Notes under the pieces: model-generated
Told to the model about the DNA's origin: nothing
What the model saw: only the letters and a program-made list of their open reading frames with translations
Databases searched by the model: none
Position numbers and translations under genes: made by a program
Origin: Providencia burhodogranariea DSM 19968
GTDB taxonomy: Bacteria; Pseudomonadota; Gammaproteobacteria; Enterobacterales; Enterobacteriaceae
Direction of reading: 5' to 3'
Length of the DNA: 64,000 bases
Assembly: GCF_000314855.2 (NCBI RefSeq)
Contig: NZ_KB233223.1
Coordinates: 633,904-697,903, forward strand
Part shown: positions 51,076 to 61,591 of the stretch, piece after piece
Layout: each line of letters starts with the position of its first letter
Numbering within the stretch: the first letter of the stretch is position 1

Positions 51076-53973
51076 ATGCTACGTTTATCCAAAAGTCTCG
51101 CTCAATTTTTCTTATTGTTAACGTTAATGGTTTGGGGAGCGATCTCTGTTGCTCAGCCTCTTTGGCAAGTTTTGCCAGAAACTATCAATAAGAGTGATCA
51201 TGATCCAAGAACTTATCAAGCCATTAAATTAAACAATGGAATGACTGTTTTATTGGTTTCAGATCCAAAAGCAACTAAGTCATTGGCTGCGGTATCTATT
51301 CCAGTTGGAAGTCTTGAAAATCCAGATAGCCAATTAGGTTTGGCACACTATTTAGAGCATATGGTATTAATGGGTTCCAAAAAATATCCAGAGCCAAGTA
51401 GTTTATCTGAGTTTTTGCAAAAGCATGGTGGTAGCCATAATGCTAGCACTGCGGCACATCGCACTGCTTATTATTTGGAAGTCGAAAATAGTGCCTTAGA
51501 ACAGGCAACAGATAGATTAGCGGATGCATTAGCAAAGCCATTGCTCGACCCAGTTAATGCGGATAGAGAGCGCAATGCTGTCAATGCCGAGCTGACCATG
51601 GCGCGTTCTCGCGATGGGATGCGCTTATGGCAAGTTCGTTCTGAAACCTTAAATCCTAAACATCCTAACTCACGCTTTTCCGGTGGGAATCTCGAAACCT
51701 TAAAAGATAAACCGAACAGTAAATTACAAACAGAATTAGTTGGTTTTTATAAGCAATACTACTCGGCTAATTTAATGAATGGTGTTCTTTATGGTGATCA
51801 ATCTATTGAGTCCCTTGCTAAGATTGCATCAGAAACTTTCGGTCGTATTCCTGATTTTAAAGTGAGTTCCCCAACAACAGATATTCCTGCTGTTACGGAT
51901 AACGAAAAAGGAATAGTGATCCACTATGTTCCTGCTCAGCCACAAAAAGCCATTCAACTTGAGTTTAGTATCAAAAACAATATGGCTGATTTTCGTAGTA
52001 AAAGTGATGAATATATTGGTTATCTGATAGGTAATCGCAGTCCAGGCACTCTAGCGGACTGGTTGATATCTCAAGGATTAGCTGAAGGGGTTAATGCTTC
52101 AGCAAGCCCAGATACAGACCGTAATTATGGTACTTTTTCTATCTATATCACTCTAACGGATAAAGGATTAGAAGAACGTGATGAAATTATTGCAGCTGTT
52201 TTTGCCTATATCGATTTACTGAAAAAAGAAGGCATAAACAAAAGCTATTTTGATGAGATAGCTAATGTACTCAATCTCTCTTTTAGATATGGTTCTATTG
52301 TGAGAAATATGAATTACATTGAATGGTTGTCTGACCAAATGATCAATGTTCCGGTCAAGCATGTATTAGATTCCAGCTATATTGCCGATAAATATGATCC
52401 GGCGGCAATAAAAGAAAGGCTTTCTGAGTTGACTGCAAAGGATGCAAGAATTTGGTTTATCAGCCCAGAAGAACCTCATAATAAGAAAGCTTACTTTGTT
52501 GATGCAGCTTATCAGGTCGATAAAATTACTGACAAGCAATTCGCGAAGTGGAATCAACTTGAATCTAAGCTTAAATTCAAATTACCAGCCTTGAATCCAT
52601 ATATCCCAGATAATTTATCGTTAATTAAAACGGATAAGCCATATCAGCACCCTGAACTCATCTATCAAGAAGGGAACACTCGTGTGCTCTATATGCCAAG
52701 CCAATATTTTGCGGATGAGCCTAAAGCAACGATTAATCTGGTATTAAAAACAGAGGAAGGGACTAAAGACGCAAAATCACAGGTTACAGGTGCATTATTG
52801 CAATACATTGCATCTTTAAAAATGGATGAATTGCAATACCAAGCATCTGTTGCAGGGATGTCGGTCTCTGTTTCGCAAGGGAGCGGATTACAATTTAGTG
52901 CGAGTGGTTATACTCAGCATTTATCTGAACTATTTTTATCTATGACGAAGCTATACCTTAGCTTTGAACCGACAGAAAGAGAGCTAGCGCAGGCTAAATC
53001 TTGGTATCAAGAGCAAATTCAGGTCGCTAATAATGCGAAAGCATATGAATTGGCGATGCAGCCACTACGCCGTATTGATACTGTTCCATATTTTGAGCAG
53101 GAAGATAGATTGTCAGCACTTAATAGTATTTCCCTGAATGACATTACTGATTATCGTTCCAATGTAGTGCAAAGTGCAGCACTACAAGCAATGGTAATTG
53201 GTAATTTGACCGAAACACAAAGCGTTAAAGTAATTCAAGATGCTCGTGATTTACTTAAAAGTAAGGGAACTAACTGGTGGCGTGGCGATATAGTGGTGAT
53301 TGATAAGCCATACTTAGCTGATTTCCATCGACAAGCGAGTAGTACAGATAACGCTTTGGCTGAAATTTTTATTCCTGAGGGATATAGCCGTATACAAGGA
53401 GCTGTCCTATCTGGTTTACTTTCTAATATTATTCAACCTTGGTTTTATGATCAGCTCAGAACTAATGAGCAGCTTGGCTACGCAGTGTTTACTTTTAAAG
53501 TAGGCTTAGGTGATCAGTGGGGAGTTGGGTTTTTACTACAAAGTAATGCAAAAACGCCTAATTATCTAAATACTCGATATCAAGAGTTCTATAACACTGC
53601 GTTCGACAAACTGAAAAAACTTCCAGTACAAGAGTTTGAGCAGTATAAACAATCGATAATTACTGAAATGAAGCAACCACCACAAACCTTCTATGAGGAA
53701 GTGGGGCGTTATTCTTCGGACTTTAGTCGAAATATTTTCACCTTCGATACGCGTGAGAAAGTTTTAGCGTTGTTTTCAGTGACAACTCAACAGCAAGTTA
53801 TTGAATATTATGAACGTGCTGTAATAAAACGCCAAGGTTTAGCACTAAGTTCACAAATTATTGGTCAAGATGTAGATGCTAAGACAGGATATGCGCCATT
53901 AAAAGGCTGGGTGCTTTATCCTAATGCTTCTGAATTCCAAAATATTTTACCTATTAAGGAAGATGCTCAGTGA
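51076..53973 (+). CDS. ptrA: Protease III (pitrilysin) PtrA
   Basis: A periplasmic zinc metalloprotease of family M16 that degrades small proteins such as the insulin B chain. The signal peptide runs to about SVAQ (residue 27). The inverted zinc motif HYLEH lies near residue 94, with the distal Glu in ERNAVNAELTMAR. Length is 965 (E. coli 962). It sits between recC and recB, and its stop overlaps the recB GTG by four bases, though its function is unrelated to recombination. Confidence 0.97.
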   Translation: MLRLSKSLAQFFLLLTLMVWGAISVAQPLWQVLPETINKSDHDPRTYQAIKLNNGMTVLLVSDPKATKSLAAVSIPVGSLENPDSQLGLAHYLEHMVLMGSKKYPEPSSLSEFLQKHGGSHNASTAAHRTAYYLEVENSALEQATDRLADALAKPLLDPVNADRERNAVNAELTMARSRDGMRLWQVRSETLNPKHPNSRFSGGNLETLKDKPNSKLQTELVGFYKQYYSANLMNGVLYGDQSIESLAKIASETFGRIPDFKVSSPTTDIPAVTDNEKGIVIHYVPAQPQKAIQLEFSIKNNMADFRSKSDEYIGYLIGNRSPGTLADWLISQGLAEGVNASASPDTDRNYGTFSIYITLTDKGLEERDEIIAAVFAYIDLLKKEGINKSYFDEIANVLNLSFRYGSIVRNMNYIEWLSDQMINVPVKHVLDSSYIADKYDPAAIKERLSELTAKDARIWFISPEEPHNKKAYFVDAAYQVDKITDKQFAKWNQLESKLKFKLPALNPYIPDNLSLIKTDKPYQHPELIYQEGNTRVLYMPSQYFADEPKATINLVLKTEEGTKDAKSQVTGALLQYIASLKMDELQYQASVAGMSVSVSQGSGLQFSASGYTQHLSELFLSMTKLYLSFEPTERELAQAKSWYQEQIQVANNAKAYELAMQPLRRIDTVPYFEQEDRLSALNSISLNDITDYRSNVVQSAALQAMVIGNLTETQSVKVIQDARDLLKSKGTNWWRGDIVVIDKPYLADFHRQASSTDNALAEIFIPEGYSRIQGAVLSGLLSNIIQPWFYDQLRTNEQLGYAVFTFKVGLGDQWGVGFLLQSNAKTPNYLNTRYQEFYNTAFDKLKKLPVQEFEQYKQSIITEMKQPPQTFYEEVGRYSSDFSRNIFTFDTREKVLALFSVTTQQQVIEYYERAVIKRQGLALSSQIIGQDVDAKTGYAPLKGWVLYPNASEFQNILPIKEDAQ

Positions 53974-56900
53974 GTAAGGCGCAGGTGAGTTCCCAATTGT
54001 TAGATGCGTTTTCGTTGCCTTTACAAGGGCAGCGGTTAATTGAGGCATCAGCAGGAACGGGTAAAACATATACGATAGGGATTCTCTATCTGCGTTTATT
54101 GTTAGGGCTTGGGGGGGGGAGTGCTTTCCCCCGGCCACTTAGTGTAGAAGAAATCCTTGTTGTGACCTTTACTGAGGCTGCAACTAATGAATTACGTGGA
54201 CGTATTCGTGAGCGTATTCATAAAATGCGTCTAGCCTGTATTCGTGGTGGCGTTGGGTTTGAAAGTGAGCCTGAATATTTAGAATTACTTTCGCAAATTC
54301 CAACAAAAGAACAGCAGGAATTTGCAGCAAGTTGGTTGCTAATTGCTGAACGCCAAATGGATGAAGCAGCTATTTATACTATTCATGGCTTTTGCCAGAG
54401 AATGTTGGTACATAATGCTTTTGAGTCTGGAGTTTTGTTTGAACAAACGATGATTCAAGATGAATTTCCGATTCAAAAACAAGCATGCGCAGATTTTTGG
54501 CGGCGTCATTTTTATCCTCTTGATTACTCAATGACCAAAGTTGTTTTGTCTCAGTGGAACAGCCCTGAAGCTTTGTTGGCGGAAATAAAGCCTTTTTTAC
54601 AAGGTGACATGCCATATATTGTTAATGAGCAACAGAATAAAGAGTCATTTGAAGAGCGACATCAACGTTTAGTTTCATTGATTAACTTAGTTAAATCTTC
54701 ATGGTTGGATGGTTGTGCTGAATTTGAAAAATTAATCAGTAGCTCTGATGTTGATAAACGCAGTTATAGTTCACGCTTCTTACCAAATTGGTTAGATAAA
54801 ATGACTCACTGGGCACAAGAAGAAACTCAAGATTATCAATTGCCAAAAGAAATAGCCCGTTTTGCTCAAACGACATTGCATGAAAAATCAAAGGGTGGTA
54901 TTGGTCCTGAGCACTTGGTCTTTACTCAAATAGATGAGCTACTTTCTCAGAGGTTGACCATTAAAGACCTTATTATTCCTCTTGCCATAACAGAAGTTAG
55001 GCAGGCTATTGCCCATGAAAAGCATAGTAGAGGGGAGATGGGGTTTGATGATTTACTTACTCGCTTAGATAGAGCATTAAAGCACGATGGTGGGCAGTAT
55101 TTGGCAGATGCAATCAATCAGCGTTTTCCTGTAGTAATGATTGATGAGTTTCAGGATACAGACCCCCAACAATACCGCATATTCCAGCACATATATAACG
55201 GCGTTGAGAACAGTGCTGTATTATTTATTGGGGACCCTAAGCAAGCAATTTATGCTTTTCGTGGTGCTGATATTTTCACGTACATTGAAGCTAAAAAACA
55301 AGTTAGAGCTCACTATACATTAGAAACGAATCATCGTTCATCAGAACAAATGGTTGAAGCTGTGAACAGTATTTTTAGTCATTGTGATAACCCGTTTATC
55401 TTCGATCAAATTCCATTTAATCCAGTTAACTTCGCCTCTAAAAATGCAGGCAAAACACTGTCGCATAACGGGCTGAGTGTAACAGCGCTCACATTTTGGC
55501 ATATTGATGCTGAAGCTATTTCTGTAGCTGATTACGAACAAAAAATGACATCACAATGTGCCGCGCAAATTAGTGAATGGCTACAAGGTGGATTAAAAGG
55601 AAACACTTTTTTTGAGCATAGCGATGGGAAACAAATACCAGTTGAAGCCTCGGATATCACTGTCTTAGTTAGAAGCCGACGAGAAGCAACGTTGATACGT
55701 GATGCGCTTAATCAGCTTGGTATTCCATCGGTGTTCCTGTCAAATAGGGAAAGTGTTTTCGCTACTCAAGAAGCGCGAGATCTTTTATGGATACTCCAAG
55801 CAGTATTATCACCTGAAAAGGAACGTATCTTACGTAGTGCCTTAGCTGCTGGTATTTTAGGGCTAAATGCTAAAGATATTGATGATCTCAATTATGATGA
55901 AAAAGCATGGGAAAAGTTAGTTGATGAATTTACTCGTTATGCCATGATTTGGCATAGGCGAGGCGTACTCCCGATGCTCAGAGTCCTTATGGCAGAACGT
56001 CATATTGCAGAAATGTTACTTTCAACCACTGAAGGTGAGCGTCGTTTGATGGATCTCATGCACATTGGTGAACTGCTTCAAGAAATGTCCCTTCAGTTAG
56101 AGGGAGAACACTCATTAGTGCGTTGGTTAACACAGCAAATTGCACATCCTGATCATCAATCTAATGCGCAACAAATGCGTTTAGAAAGCGATAAACATCT
56201 TGTTCAAATTAGTACTATCCATAAATCAAAAGGGCTTGAATATAAAATAGTATGGCTGCCTTTTGCTAGTAACTTTTTGCCTCAATCGAAAGCGCTATAC
56301 CATGATCGAGAAGACTATGGTTCTCGCTTAGACCTAGCTGATAGCGAAGAAAATGTAAAGCTCGCTGATGAAGAGCGTTTAGCTGAAGACCTGCGATTAC
56401 TTTATGTCGCTTTAACTCGAGCAATCTATCATTGTAGTGTTGGTATTGGCCCGATAATTAAAGGCAATCGTAAGAAAAGTGGTGAAACAGACTTACACTT
56501 ATCAGCTTTAGGTTATTTGATTCAAAAAGGGGAGGCAGGTGATAGCAAGCAGTTAAATGATAGTCTAACAGCGCTCACCAATTCATCGATTAGTGTAGCT
56601 AGCATTAATTATACGGAACCTAATCCATTATCTTTAAATCAGTATGATAACGAAGAGCTATCGGCTAGAAATGTAACTCGTTTCTTTGATGATCATTGGC
56701 GGGTAACCAGCTATTCAGGACTGAGCTATAACAGCAGCCATAGTGAAAGTGAGCAGGAAATTTCCGCAGAGCAGCTTGCAAATTCACTCGCACCAACAAT
56801 GGATATTGAAGCAAGTATCGATGTTGCATTCCCCGAAATTGGCGAGCCTATTTTAACACCACATCAATTTCCTAAAGGGGCCGCGCCGGGCACATTTCTA

Positions 56901-57578
56901 CATGAGTTGATGGAAGAAATCGATTTCTCACAAGAAGTCACTATTGAATGGTTGACTGAAAAATTGCAAGACTCAGGCTTTGACTCTAAGTGGGCATCGA
57001 TGCTTCAAGAGTGGCTAAGAGCTATTGTCGATGCATCACTTGCTGAAGATGGTTTGTGTTTATCAGCATTAGAATCTCAAGATATGCTTGATGAAATGCA
57101 ATTCTACTTGCCTATCGATAGCTTATTAAGCGCAAAAGCAATTGACCAAGTTACTCATCGATATGATCCCTTGTCAGCGGCTTGCCCTCCACTTCATTTT
57201 GAAAAAGTACAAGGTATTTTAAAAGGATTTATAGACTTAACTTTCTTGTGGAAAGGTAAGTTTTATATTCTCGATTATAAGTCTAATTATCTTGGTGATA
57301 ATGCGAGCTGTTATACACAAGATGCAATGGCTGATGCAATGATTGATCATCGTTATGACCTGCAATATCAATTGTATACATTAGCTCTACATCGTTATCT
57401 TAAACAACGATTACCTAGCTATAGCTATGATTTGCATTTTGGTGGTGTTTATTATCTTTTTCTAAGGGGTGTTATTCAGGCTGAATCAAAAAATGGTATT
57501 TTTTATTATCGACCTGAGCCAGAATTTATTGATGAATTTGATCAGCTATTTCGTGAAATAGAAGAGAAAGGTGCGTAA
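53970..57578 (+). CDS. recB: Exodeoxyribonuclease V beta chain RecB
   Basis: RecB is the 3'-5' helicase and nuclease of RecBCD. The UvrD-like helicase shows Walker A ASAGTGKTYT (about 26-35), DEFQDTDPQQYRIF and GDPKQAIYAFRGAD; the C-terminal nuclease has GFIDLTF and YILDYKSNYLG, with catalytic Asp and Lys near 1088-1103. It starts with GTG overlapping ptrA (GTGA). A nine-G run (54111-54119) encodes Gly-Gly-Gly at about residues 48-50, where E. coli has LGLGGSAAFPRP; slippage there would truncate RecB. Length is 1202 (E. coli 1180). Confidence 0.97.
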   Translation: MSKAQVSSQLLDAFSLPLQGQRLIEASAGTGKTYTIGILYLRLLLGLGGGSAFPRPLSVEEILVVTFTEAATNELRGRIRERIHKMRLACIRGGVGFESEPEYLELLSQIPTKEQQEFAASWLLIAERQMDEAAIYTIHGFCQRMLVHNAFESGVLFEQTMIQDEFPIQKQACADFWRRHFYPLDYSMTKVVLSQWNSPEALLAEIKPFLQGDMPYIVNEQQNKESFEERHQRLVSLINLVKSSWLDGCAEFEKLISSSDVDKRSYSSRFLPNWLDKMTHWAQEETQDYQLPKEIARFAQTTLHEKSKGGIGPEHLVFTQIDELLSQRLTIKDLIIPLAITEVRQAIAHEKHSRGEMGFDDLLTRLDRALKHDGGQYLADAINQRFPVVMIDEFQDTDPQQYRIFQHIYNGVENSAVLFIGDPKQAIYAFRGADIFTYIEAKKQVRAHYTLETNHRSSEQMVEAVNSIFSHCDNPFIFDQIPFNPVNFASKNAGKTLSHNGLSVTALTFWHIDAEAISVADYEQKMTSQCAAQISEWLQGGLKGNTFFEHSDGKQIPVEASDITVLVRSRREATLIRDALNQLGIPSVFLSNRESVFATQEARDLLWILQAVLSPEKERILRSALAAGILGLNAKDIDDLNYDEKAWEKLVDEFTRYAMIWHRRGVLPMLRVLMAERHIAEMLLSTTEGERRLMDLMHIGELLQEMSLQLEGEHSLVRWLTQQIAHPDHQSNAQQMRLESDKHLVQISTIHKSKGLEYKIVWLPFASNFLPQSKALYHDREDYGSRLDLADSEENVKLADEERLAEDLRLLYVALTRAIYHCSVGIGPIIKGNRKKSGETDLHLSALGYLIQKGEAGDSKQLNDSLTALTNSSISVASINYTEPNPLSLNQYDNEELSARNVTRFFDDHWRVTSYSGLSYNSSHSESEQEISAEQLANSLAPTMDIEASIDVAFPEIGEPILTPHQFPKGAAPGTFLHELMEEIDFSQEVTIEWLTEKLQDSGFDSKWASMLQEWLRAIVDASLAEDGLCLSALESQDMLDEMQFYLPIDSLLSAKAIDQVTHRYDPLSAACPPLHFEKVQGILKGFIDLTFLWKGKFYILDYKSNYLGDNASCYTQDAMADAMIDHRYDLQYQLYTLALHRYLKQRLPSYSYDLHFGGVYYLFLRGVIQAESKNGIFYYRPEPEFIDEFDQLFREIEEKGA

Positions 57579-57580
57579 GG

Positions 57581-59440
57581 ATGAAAGATCTTTTCAATAA
57601 AGCTCTTGAAGAGCGCCTATTTAGCCCACTTGATGTTCAATTTGCTTATAACATCATAGCGGATCAAAACCCGATATTACTTTTGATTACTACTTTGCTA
57701 AGCTCAGAGACAATGGCAGGGCACGTTTGTTTGTCATTGCCTGAGTTGAACGAAGAAAAATTATTTTCTGGTCGTCATCCTGAACTTGCAGCAGCGTTTT
57801 GGCTGGCAATCGGTGAGCCTGATGCAAAACAAATTTATCAGGCCGTCAAAAACTCATCATCAGTTACACTGGCAGGCGAAGAAAAGCTATCTCCCCTCGT
57901 TTTATCGGGGGAGTTTTTATATTTTCAGCGTCTGTGGCAATACGAACAGGATGTTTCTAAATATTTTTCACATACAATATTGCCACAATTTGATGTGAAA
58001 GAGATGAAACTAATTCTAGATGAGCTATTTCCAGCGACTGATGGAATTGATTGGCAAAAAATTGCAGCCGCTGTTGCTGTTACTAGCCAAGTTTCCGTTA
58101 TTTCAGGGGGACCCGGTACAGGGAAAACCACTACAGTTGCACGAATTTTAGCTGTTTTGATAAAGCTCGCCACACAAAGTAAACAAAGTATTAAAATTGA
58201 ATTAGCGGCGCCAACAGGTAAAGCAGCTGCTCGTTTAACTGAATCTTTAGGTGCTGCACTTAATAGCCTATCTTTGAGTGACGAAGATAGGCACATGTTA
58301 CCAAATCAAGCTAAAACACTGCATCGTTTACTCGGAGCTCAACCTGAAAGTCAACAGTTTCGTTATCATCGTGAAAATCTGTTAACACTGGATGTTCTTA
58401 TTATTGATGAGGCTTCAATGGTGGATTTGCCTATGATGGGCAAACTTATTGAAGCTTTACCTGCAAATGTAAAACTGATTTTTTTAGGTGATAAAGATCA
58501 ACTTGCATCCGTAGAGGCAGGGGCGGTACTTGGGGATATTTGTCAGTTTGCAGACGTTGGCTATAGTGTTAAACGAGCAAAAGAGCTAACACAGCTGACA
58601 GGCTATCCACTTAATGATTTTACCTCTGACACAGGCCCGCTGATCAGAAATAGCTTATGTTTATTACGTAAGAGCTATCGTTTCTCTTCTTCTTCAGGTA
58701 TTGGTCAATTAGCTTTTGCCGTTAATGATGGCAATGCAAGACGTGCGGAAACATTATTAAATAGCTCATTAGATGATGTGCATATTTATTTACAAGAAAA
58801 TGAAGATGATTATGCTCAAATGCTGATGGCTGCTGCAGGGTTTTATAGAGATTACTTATTAGCCGTGAAAGCCAAAAATTCACCGGCAGAAATTTTATCT
58901 AAATTCAATCAATACCGTTTGCTCACGGCTTTAAGGGAAGGCCCATATGGCGTGACAGGATTGAATGATAAATTAGAGAAATTGTTTCATCGGCAGGGAC
59001 TTATTCATCGTCCTTTTAATCAACTCAATAAACATTATGCAGGCAGACCAATTATGATCAGCCGCAATGATAGCCCACTAGGCCTATTTAATGGGGATAT
59101 TGGCATTATACTCCCTGATGACGACGATGCACTTAGAGCATATTTTCAGTATCCTGATGGAACTATTAAGGGTATCCAACCGAATCGATTACCTTTGCAT
59201 GAAACTGCTTATGCAATGACGGTTCATAAGTCCCAAGGTTCGGAGTTTACTCATACCGCATTAGTCTTACCGAAGGTATATTCACCTGTGATTACACGTG
59301 AGTTAGTGTATACGGCGATGACAAGAGCAAAAAAAGAGCTTTCTTTGTATTGCAGCATGAAAATTTTACGCCGAGCTATCGAAACGCCAACTAAGCGGCG
59401 TAGCGGATTAGCTATGCAGCTAATGAATGTAAACGAATAA
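57581..59440 (+). CDS. recD: Exodeoxyribonuclease V alpha chain RecD
   Basis: RecD is the 5'-3' helicase of RecBCD and keeps the nuclease active until Chi. Walker A GGPGTGKTTT lies near residue 176; LIIDEASMVDLPMM, FLGDKDQLASVEAG and the C-terminal AMTVHKSQGSEF plus YTAMTRAKKEL are intact SF1B motifs. Length is 619 (E. coli 608). The start lies 2 bp after the recB stop. An unrecognised gene follows 52 bp later. Confidence 0.97.
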   Translation: MKDLFNKALEERLFSPLDVQFAYNIIADQNPILLLITTLLSSETMAGHVCLSLPELNEEKLFSGRHPELAAAFWLAIGEPDAKQIYQAVKNSSSVTLAGEEKLSPLVLSGEFLYFQRLWQYEQDVSKYFSHTILPQFDVKEMKLILDELFPATDGIDWQKIAAAVAVTSQVSVISGGPGTGKTTTVARILAVLIKLATQSKQSIKIELAAPTGKAAARLTESLGAALNSLSLSDEDRHMLPNQAKTLHRLLGAQPESQQFRYHRENLLTLDVLIIDEASMVDLPMMGKLIEALPANVKLIFLGDKDQLASVEAGAVLGDICQFADVGYSVKRAKELTQLTGYPLNDFTSDTGPLIRNSLCLLRKSYRFSSSSGIGQLAFAVNDGNARRAETLLNSSLDDVHIYLQENEDDYAQMLMAAAGFYRDYLLAVKAKNSPAEILSKFNQYRLLTALREGPYGVTGLNDKLEKLFHRQGLIHRPFNQLNKHYAGRPIMISRNDSPLGLFNGDIGIILPDDDDALRAYFQYPDGTIKGIQPNRLPLHETAYAMTVHKSQGSEFTHTALVLPKVYSPVITRELVYTAMTRAKKELSLYCSMKILRRAIETPTKRRSGLAMQLMNVNE

Positions 59441-59492
59441 TTAACTGGTAGCGTGGGCTACTTACTTTGATTTAAATGTAAAAGGTAATGAT

Positions 59493-60062
59493 ATGGATAA
59501 CCAGCAAGAAATGACGGCAATCACCGTAACGCTTAAAGCTCGGCTTGAACCGATAAGACGTGCTGATTTAGAAGATGCATTTGCAGAAGTTATGAGAAGT
59601 ATGGATAAAAATATCCAAGTAACTGGCGGTGGAACTCTATTATCAGATAATGGTGAAGCTGACGAGTGTGACATTGAATTGGCGGTTGAGGATGCCAATG
59701 ATGAAAATATTAGCCTGATTATTCAGTTGTTTTCATCCATGCTAGCGCCTAAAGGTTCCCGATTAATCATTCATGGTGAAGATACCGTGATTGAGTTTGG
59801 CGAACAAGAAGGTCTAGCTCTTTATTTAAACGGCTCTGATTTGCCTGATGAGGTTTATGAAAATAGCGATATTAGCGACATTTTTGATAAGCTAGATGAA
59901 GCAGTTGAAGATATTGGTGCTATTCATGGTGTATGGGAAGGCCCAACAGAAACTGCGTTTTACTTCTATGGAACATCATTTGCAGAAATGTTCGCGTTAC
60001 TGAAGCCTCTTATCGATAGCATTCCACTTTGCGAAAAATCCCGTGTTGTACAAATAGCTTAA
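59493..60062 (+). CDS. Acidic protein of unknown function downstream of recD
   Basis: I do not recognise this gene. The 189-residue protein is acidic and has no signal peptide or membrane segment, so it is probably cytosolic. The N-terminal half alternates predicted strands and a helix (ITVTLKARLEPI, then RADLEDAFAEVMRSM, then ECDIELAVED), and the C-terminal third has GVWEGPTETAFYFYG. It has only two cysteines, widely spaced. AAGGT lies upstream of the ATG. It follows recD on the same strand and is convergent with argA. E. coli has no gene here between recD and argA, so it may be lineage-specific. Confidence 0.7.
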   Translation: MDNQQEMTAITVTLKARLEPIRRADLEDAFAEVMRSMDKNIQVTGGGTLLSDNGEADECDIELAVEDANDENISLIIQLFSSMLAPKGSRLIIHGEDTVIEFGEQEGLALYLNGSDLPDEVYENSDISDIFDKLDEAVEDIGAIHGVWEGPTETAFYFYGTSFAEMFALLKPLIDSIPLCEKSRVVQIA

Positions 60063-60065
60063 TTT

Positions 60066-60130
60066 TATAAAACCTAGATAATTCAAGGTGTTTTCAGACA
60101 TATCAGCAAACGTCATGAAATATGAAGTAT
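60066..60130. repeat. Short ERIC-like palindrome
   Basis: TAGATAATTCAAGGTG and CGTCATGAAATATGAAGTAT resemble ERIC arms with a collapsed centre. Confidence 0.35.
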
Positions 60131-60153
60131 TCGGAGAATTGTGAATAAAAAAA

Positions 60154-60187
60154 CTAACCTGAATCATTTAAATGATCAGGTTAGTAG
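60154..60187 (-). terminator. Terminator after argA
   Basis: ACTAACCTGA-ATCATT / AATGAT-CAGGTTAGT form a long stem with one bulged base. On the minus strand it is followed by a run of seven T, nine bases past the argA stop. Confidence 0.85.
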
Positions 60188-60195
60188 AGTGGAAA

Positions 60196-61539
60196 TTATT
60201 TATCAGCCTGCATTTTCAAATCAAGCATCAAAATCTTAGAACGACGCTGATAATTATATAATGCTTGTTTTTTCAACGGCAGCATTTCAATTTCCGCTGG
60301 CATAAAGCCTCTTTCTTGGAACCAATGTATACTACGTGTTGTGAGAACGAACAGTTTATCTAGCCCCAATTGCTTAGCTTGTAACGCAACTCGGTGTAGA
60401 AGTTCTTCTCCTCGGGCAGAACTACGATAATCAGGATGAACTGCAACGCATGCCATTTCCCCAAGCTTTTCATCTGGATATGGATAGAGAGCGGCACAAG
60501 CAATGACTAAATTATCCCGTTCAATAATGGTAAATTTATCAATTTCCATCTCAAGTTGCTCTCGGGAGCGCCTAACAAGTATTCCTTGTTGCTCAAGAGG
60601 GCGGATTAGCTCTAAAATACCCCCAATATCATTAATATTGGCACGACGGATTTGCTCCGCACTTTCCATAACGATTTGTGTACCAATACCATCACGTGAG
60701 AATAGCTCTTGAATTAAAGCGCCGTTTTCTTGGTAACTTAATAAGTGGCTACGACGTACACCACGACGACATGCTTTAGCTGCTCCACGTAAGAAACGAA
60801 CTGTTCCAGAATAATAATCCCCTTCAGATTCAAGTTCTTGAATTCTATTTTCTGCATCATTAGGGAAAAGCTCAGATAAAATATTACCGTTTTTATCAAC
60901 CACACCTTGTGAAGAGCAAAAGCCAATTAGCTTTTCTGCTTTCATTTTGACAGCGAGCTGAGTAGCAACTTCTTCTGAGGTTAGATTAAAGCTTTCTCCT
61001 GTAACAGAAACGGCTACCGGTCCTATTAATACAATAGAGCCATTATCTAGTTGTTTATTGATTGCATCTTCATCAATGCGGCGGATCCGACCACTGTGGC
61101 AATAATCGACGCCATCATCAATACCGAGAGGCTGGGCAATCACAAAGTTACCACTAACCACATTGATATGAGCGCCTTGTAAAGGAGTATTGCTTAAGCT
61201 CATTGACAAACGAGCGGTAATATCGAGCAATAAAGCGCCAGAAGCTTGCTTAACATATTCAAGCGTATTCGCATCTGTTACGCGTGTATGTTTATGATAA
61301 ATCGCTTCATAATGCCGCTCTGTTAAAATATCTTCGATTTGAGGGCGAGCACCATAGACAACGACAATACGTATGCCAAGGCTATGCAGTAGACCTATAT
61401 CATTGACAATACTTGGAAAGTTTTCATGCGCAATTGCTTCGCCACCAAGCATAATAATAAATGTTTTGCCGCGGTGGGCATTTATATAAGGAACCGAATG
61501 GCGAAACTCATCAACCAACTCGGTACTGCGCTCTTTCAT
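60196..61539 (-). CDS. argA: N-acetylglutamate synthase ArgA
   Basis: ArgA acetylates glutamate in the first step of arginine synthesis. The N-terminal amino-acid-kinase-like domain (to about residue 290) has [18 protein letters not shown] and [24 protein letters not shown]; the C-terminal GNAT domain has [18 protein letters not shown] chose ATG 61539 (447 residues, E. coli 443), with GAGGG five bases upstream; the frame is open to 61608 through the operator DNA. Tandem ARG boxes lie just upstream, so it should be repressed by ArgR with arginine. It is divergent from amiC. Confidence 0.96.
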   Translation of the reverse strand: MKERSTELVDEFRHSVPYINAHRGKTFIIMLGGEAIAHENFPSIVNDIGLLHSLGIRIVVVYGARPQIEDILTERHYEAIYHKHTRVTDANTLEYVKQASGALLLDITARLSMSLSNTPLQGAHINVVSGNFVIAQPLGIDDGVDYCHSGRIRRIDEDAINKQLDNGSIVLIGPVAVSVTGESFNLTSEEVATQLAVKMKAEKLIGFCSSQGVVDKNGNILSELFPNDAENRIQELESEGDYYSGTVRFLRGAAKACRRGVRRSHLLSYQENGALIQELFSRDGIGTQIVMESAEQIRRANINDIGGILELIRPLEQQGILVRRSREQLEMEIDKFTIIERDNLVIACAALYPYPDEKLGEMACVAVHPDYRSSARGEELLHRVALQAKQLGLDKLFVLTTRSIHWFQERGFMPAEIEMLPLKKQALYNYQRRSKILMLDLKMQADK

Positions 61540-61552
61540 AACCACCCTCTTA

Positions 61553-61591
61553 AATGAATTTTTATTCGCTATTAATGTATTTTTATTCTTT
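61553..61591. promoter_or_regulatory. Tandem ARG boxes (ArgR operator) of argA
   Basis: Two 18-bp boxes, AATGAATTTTTATTCGCT (61553-61570) and AATGTATTTTTATTCTTT (61574-61591), each fit the palindromic ARG box wnTGAATwwwwATTCAnw with a few mismatches. They are 3 bp apart, 21 bp centre to centre, the classic geometry for an ArgR hexamer. Confidence 0.85.
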
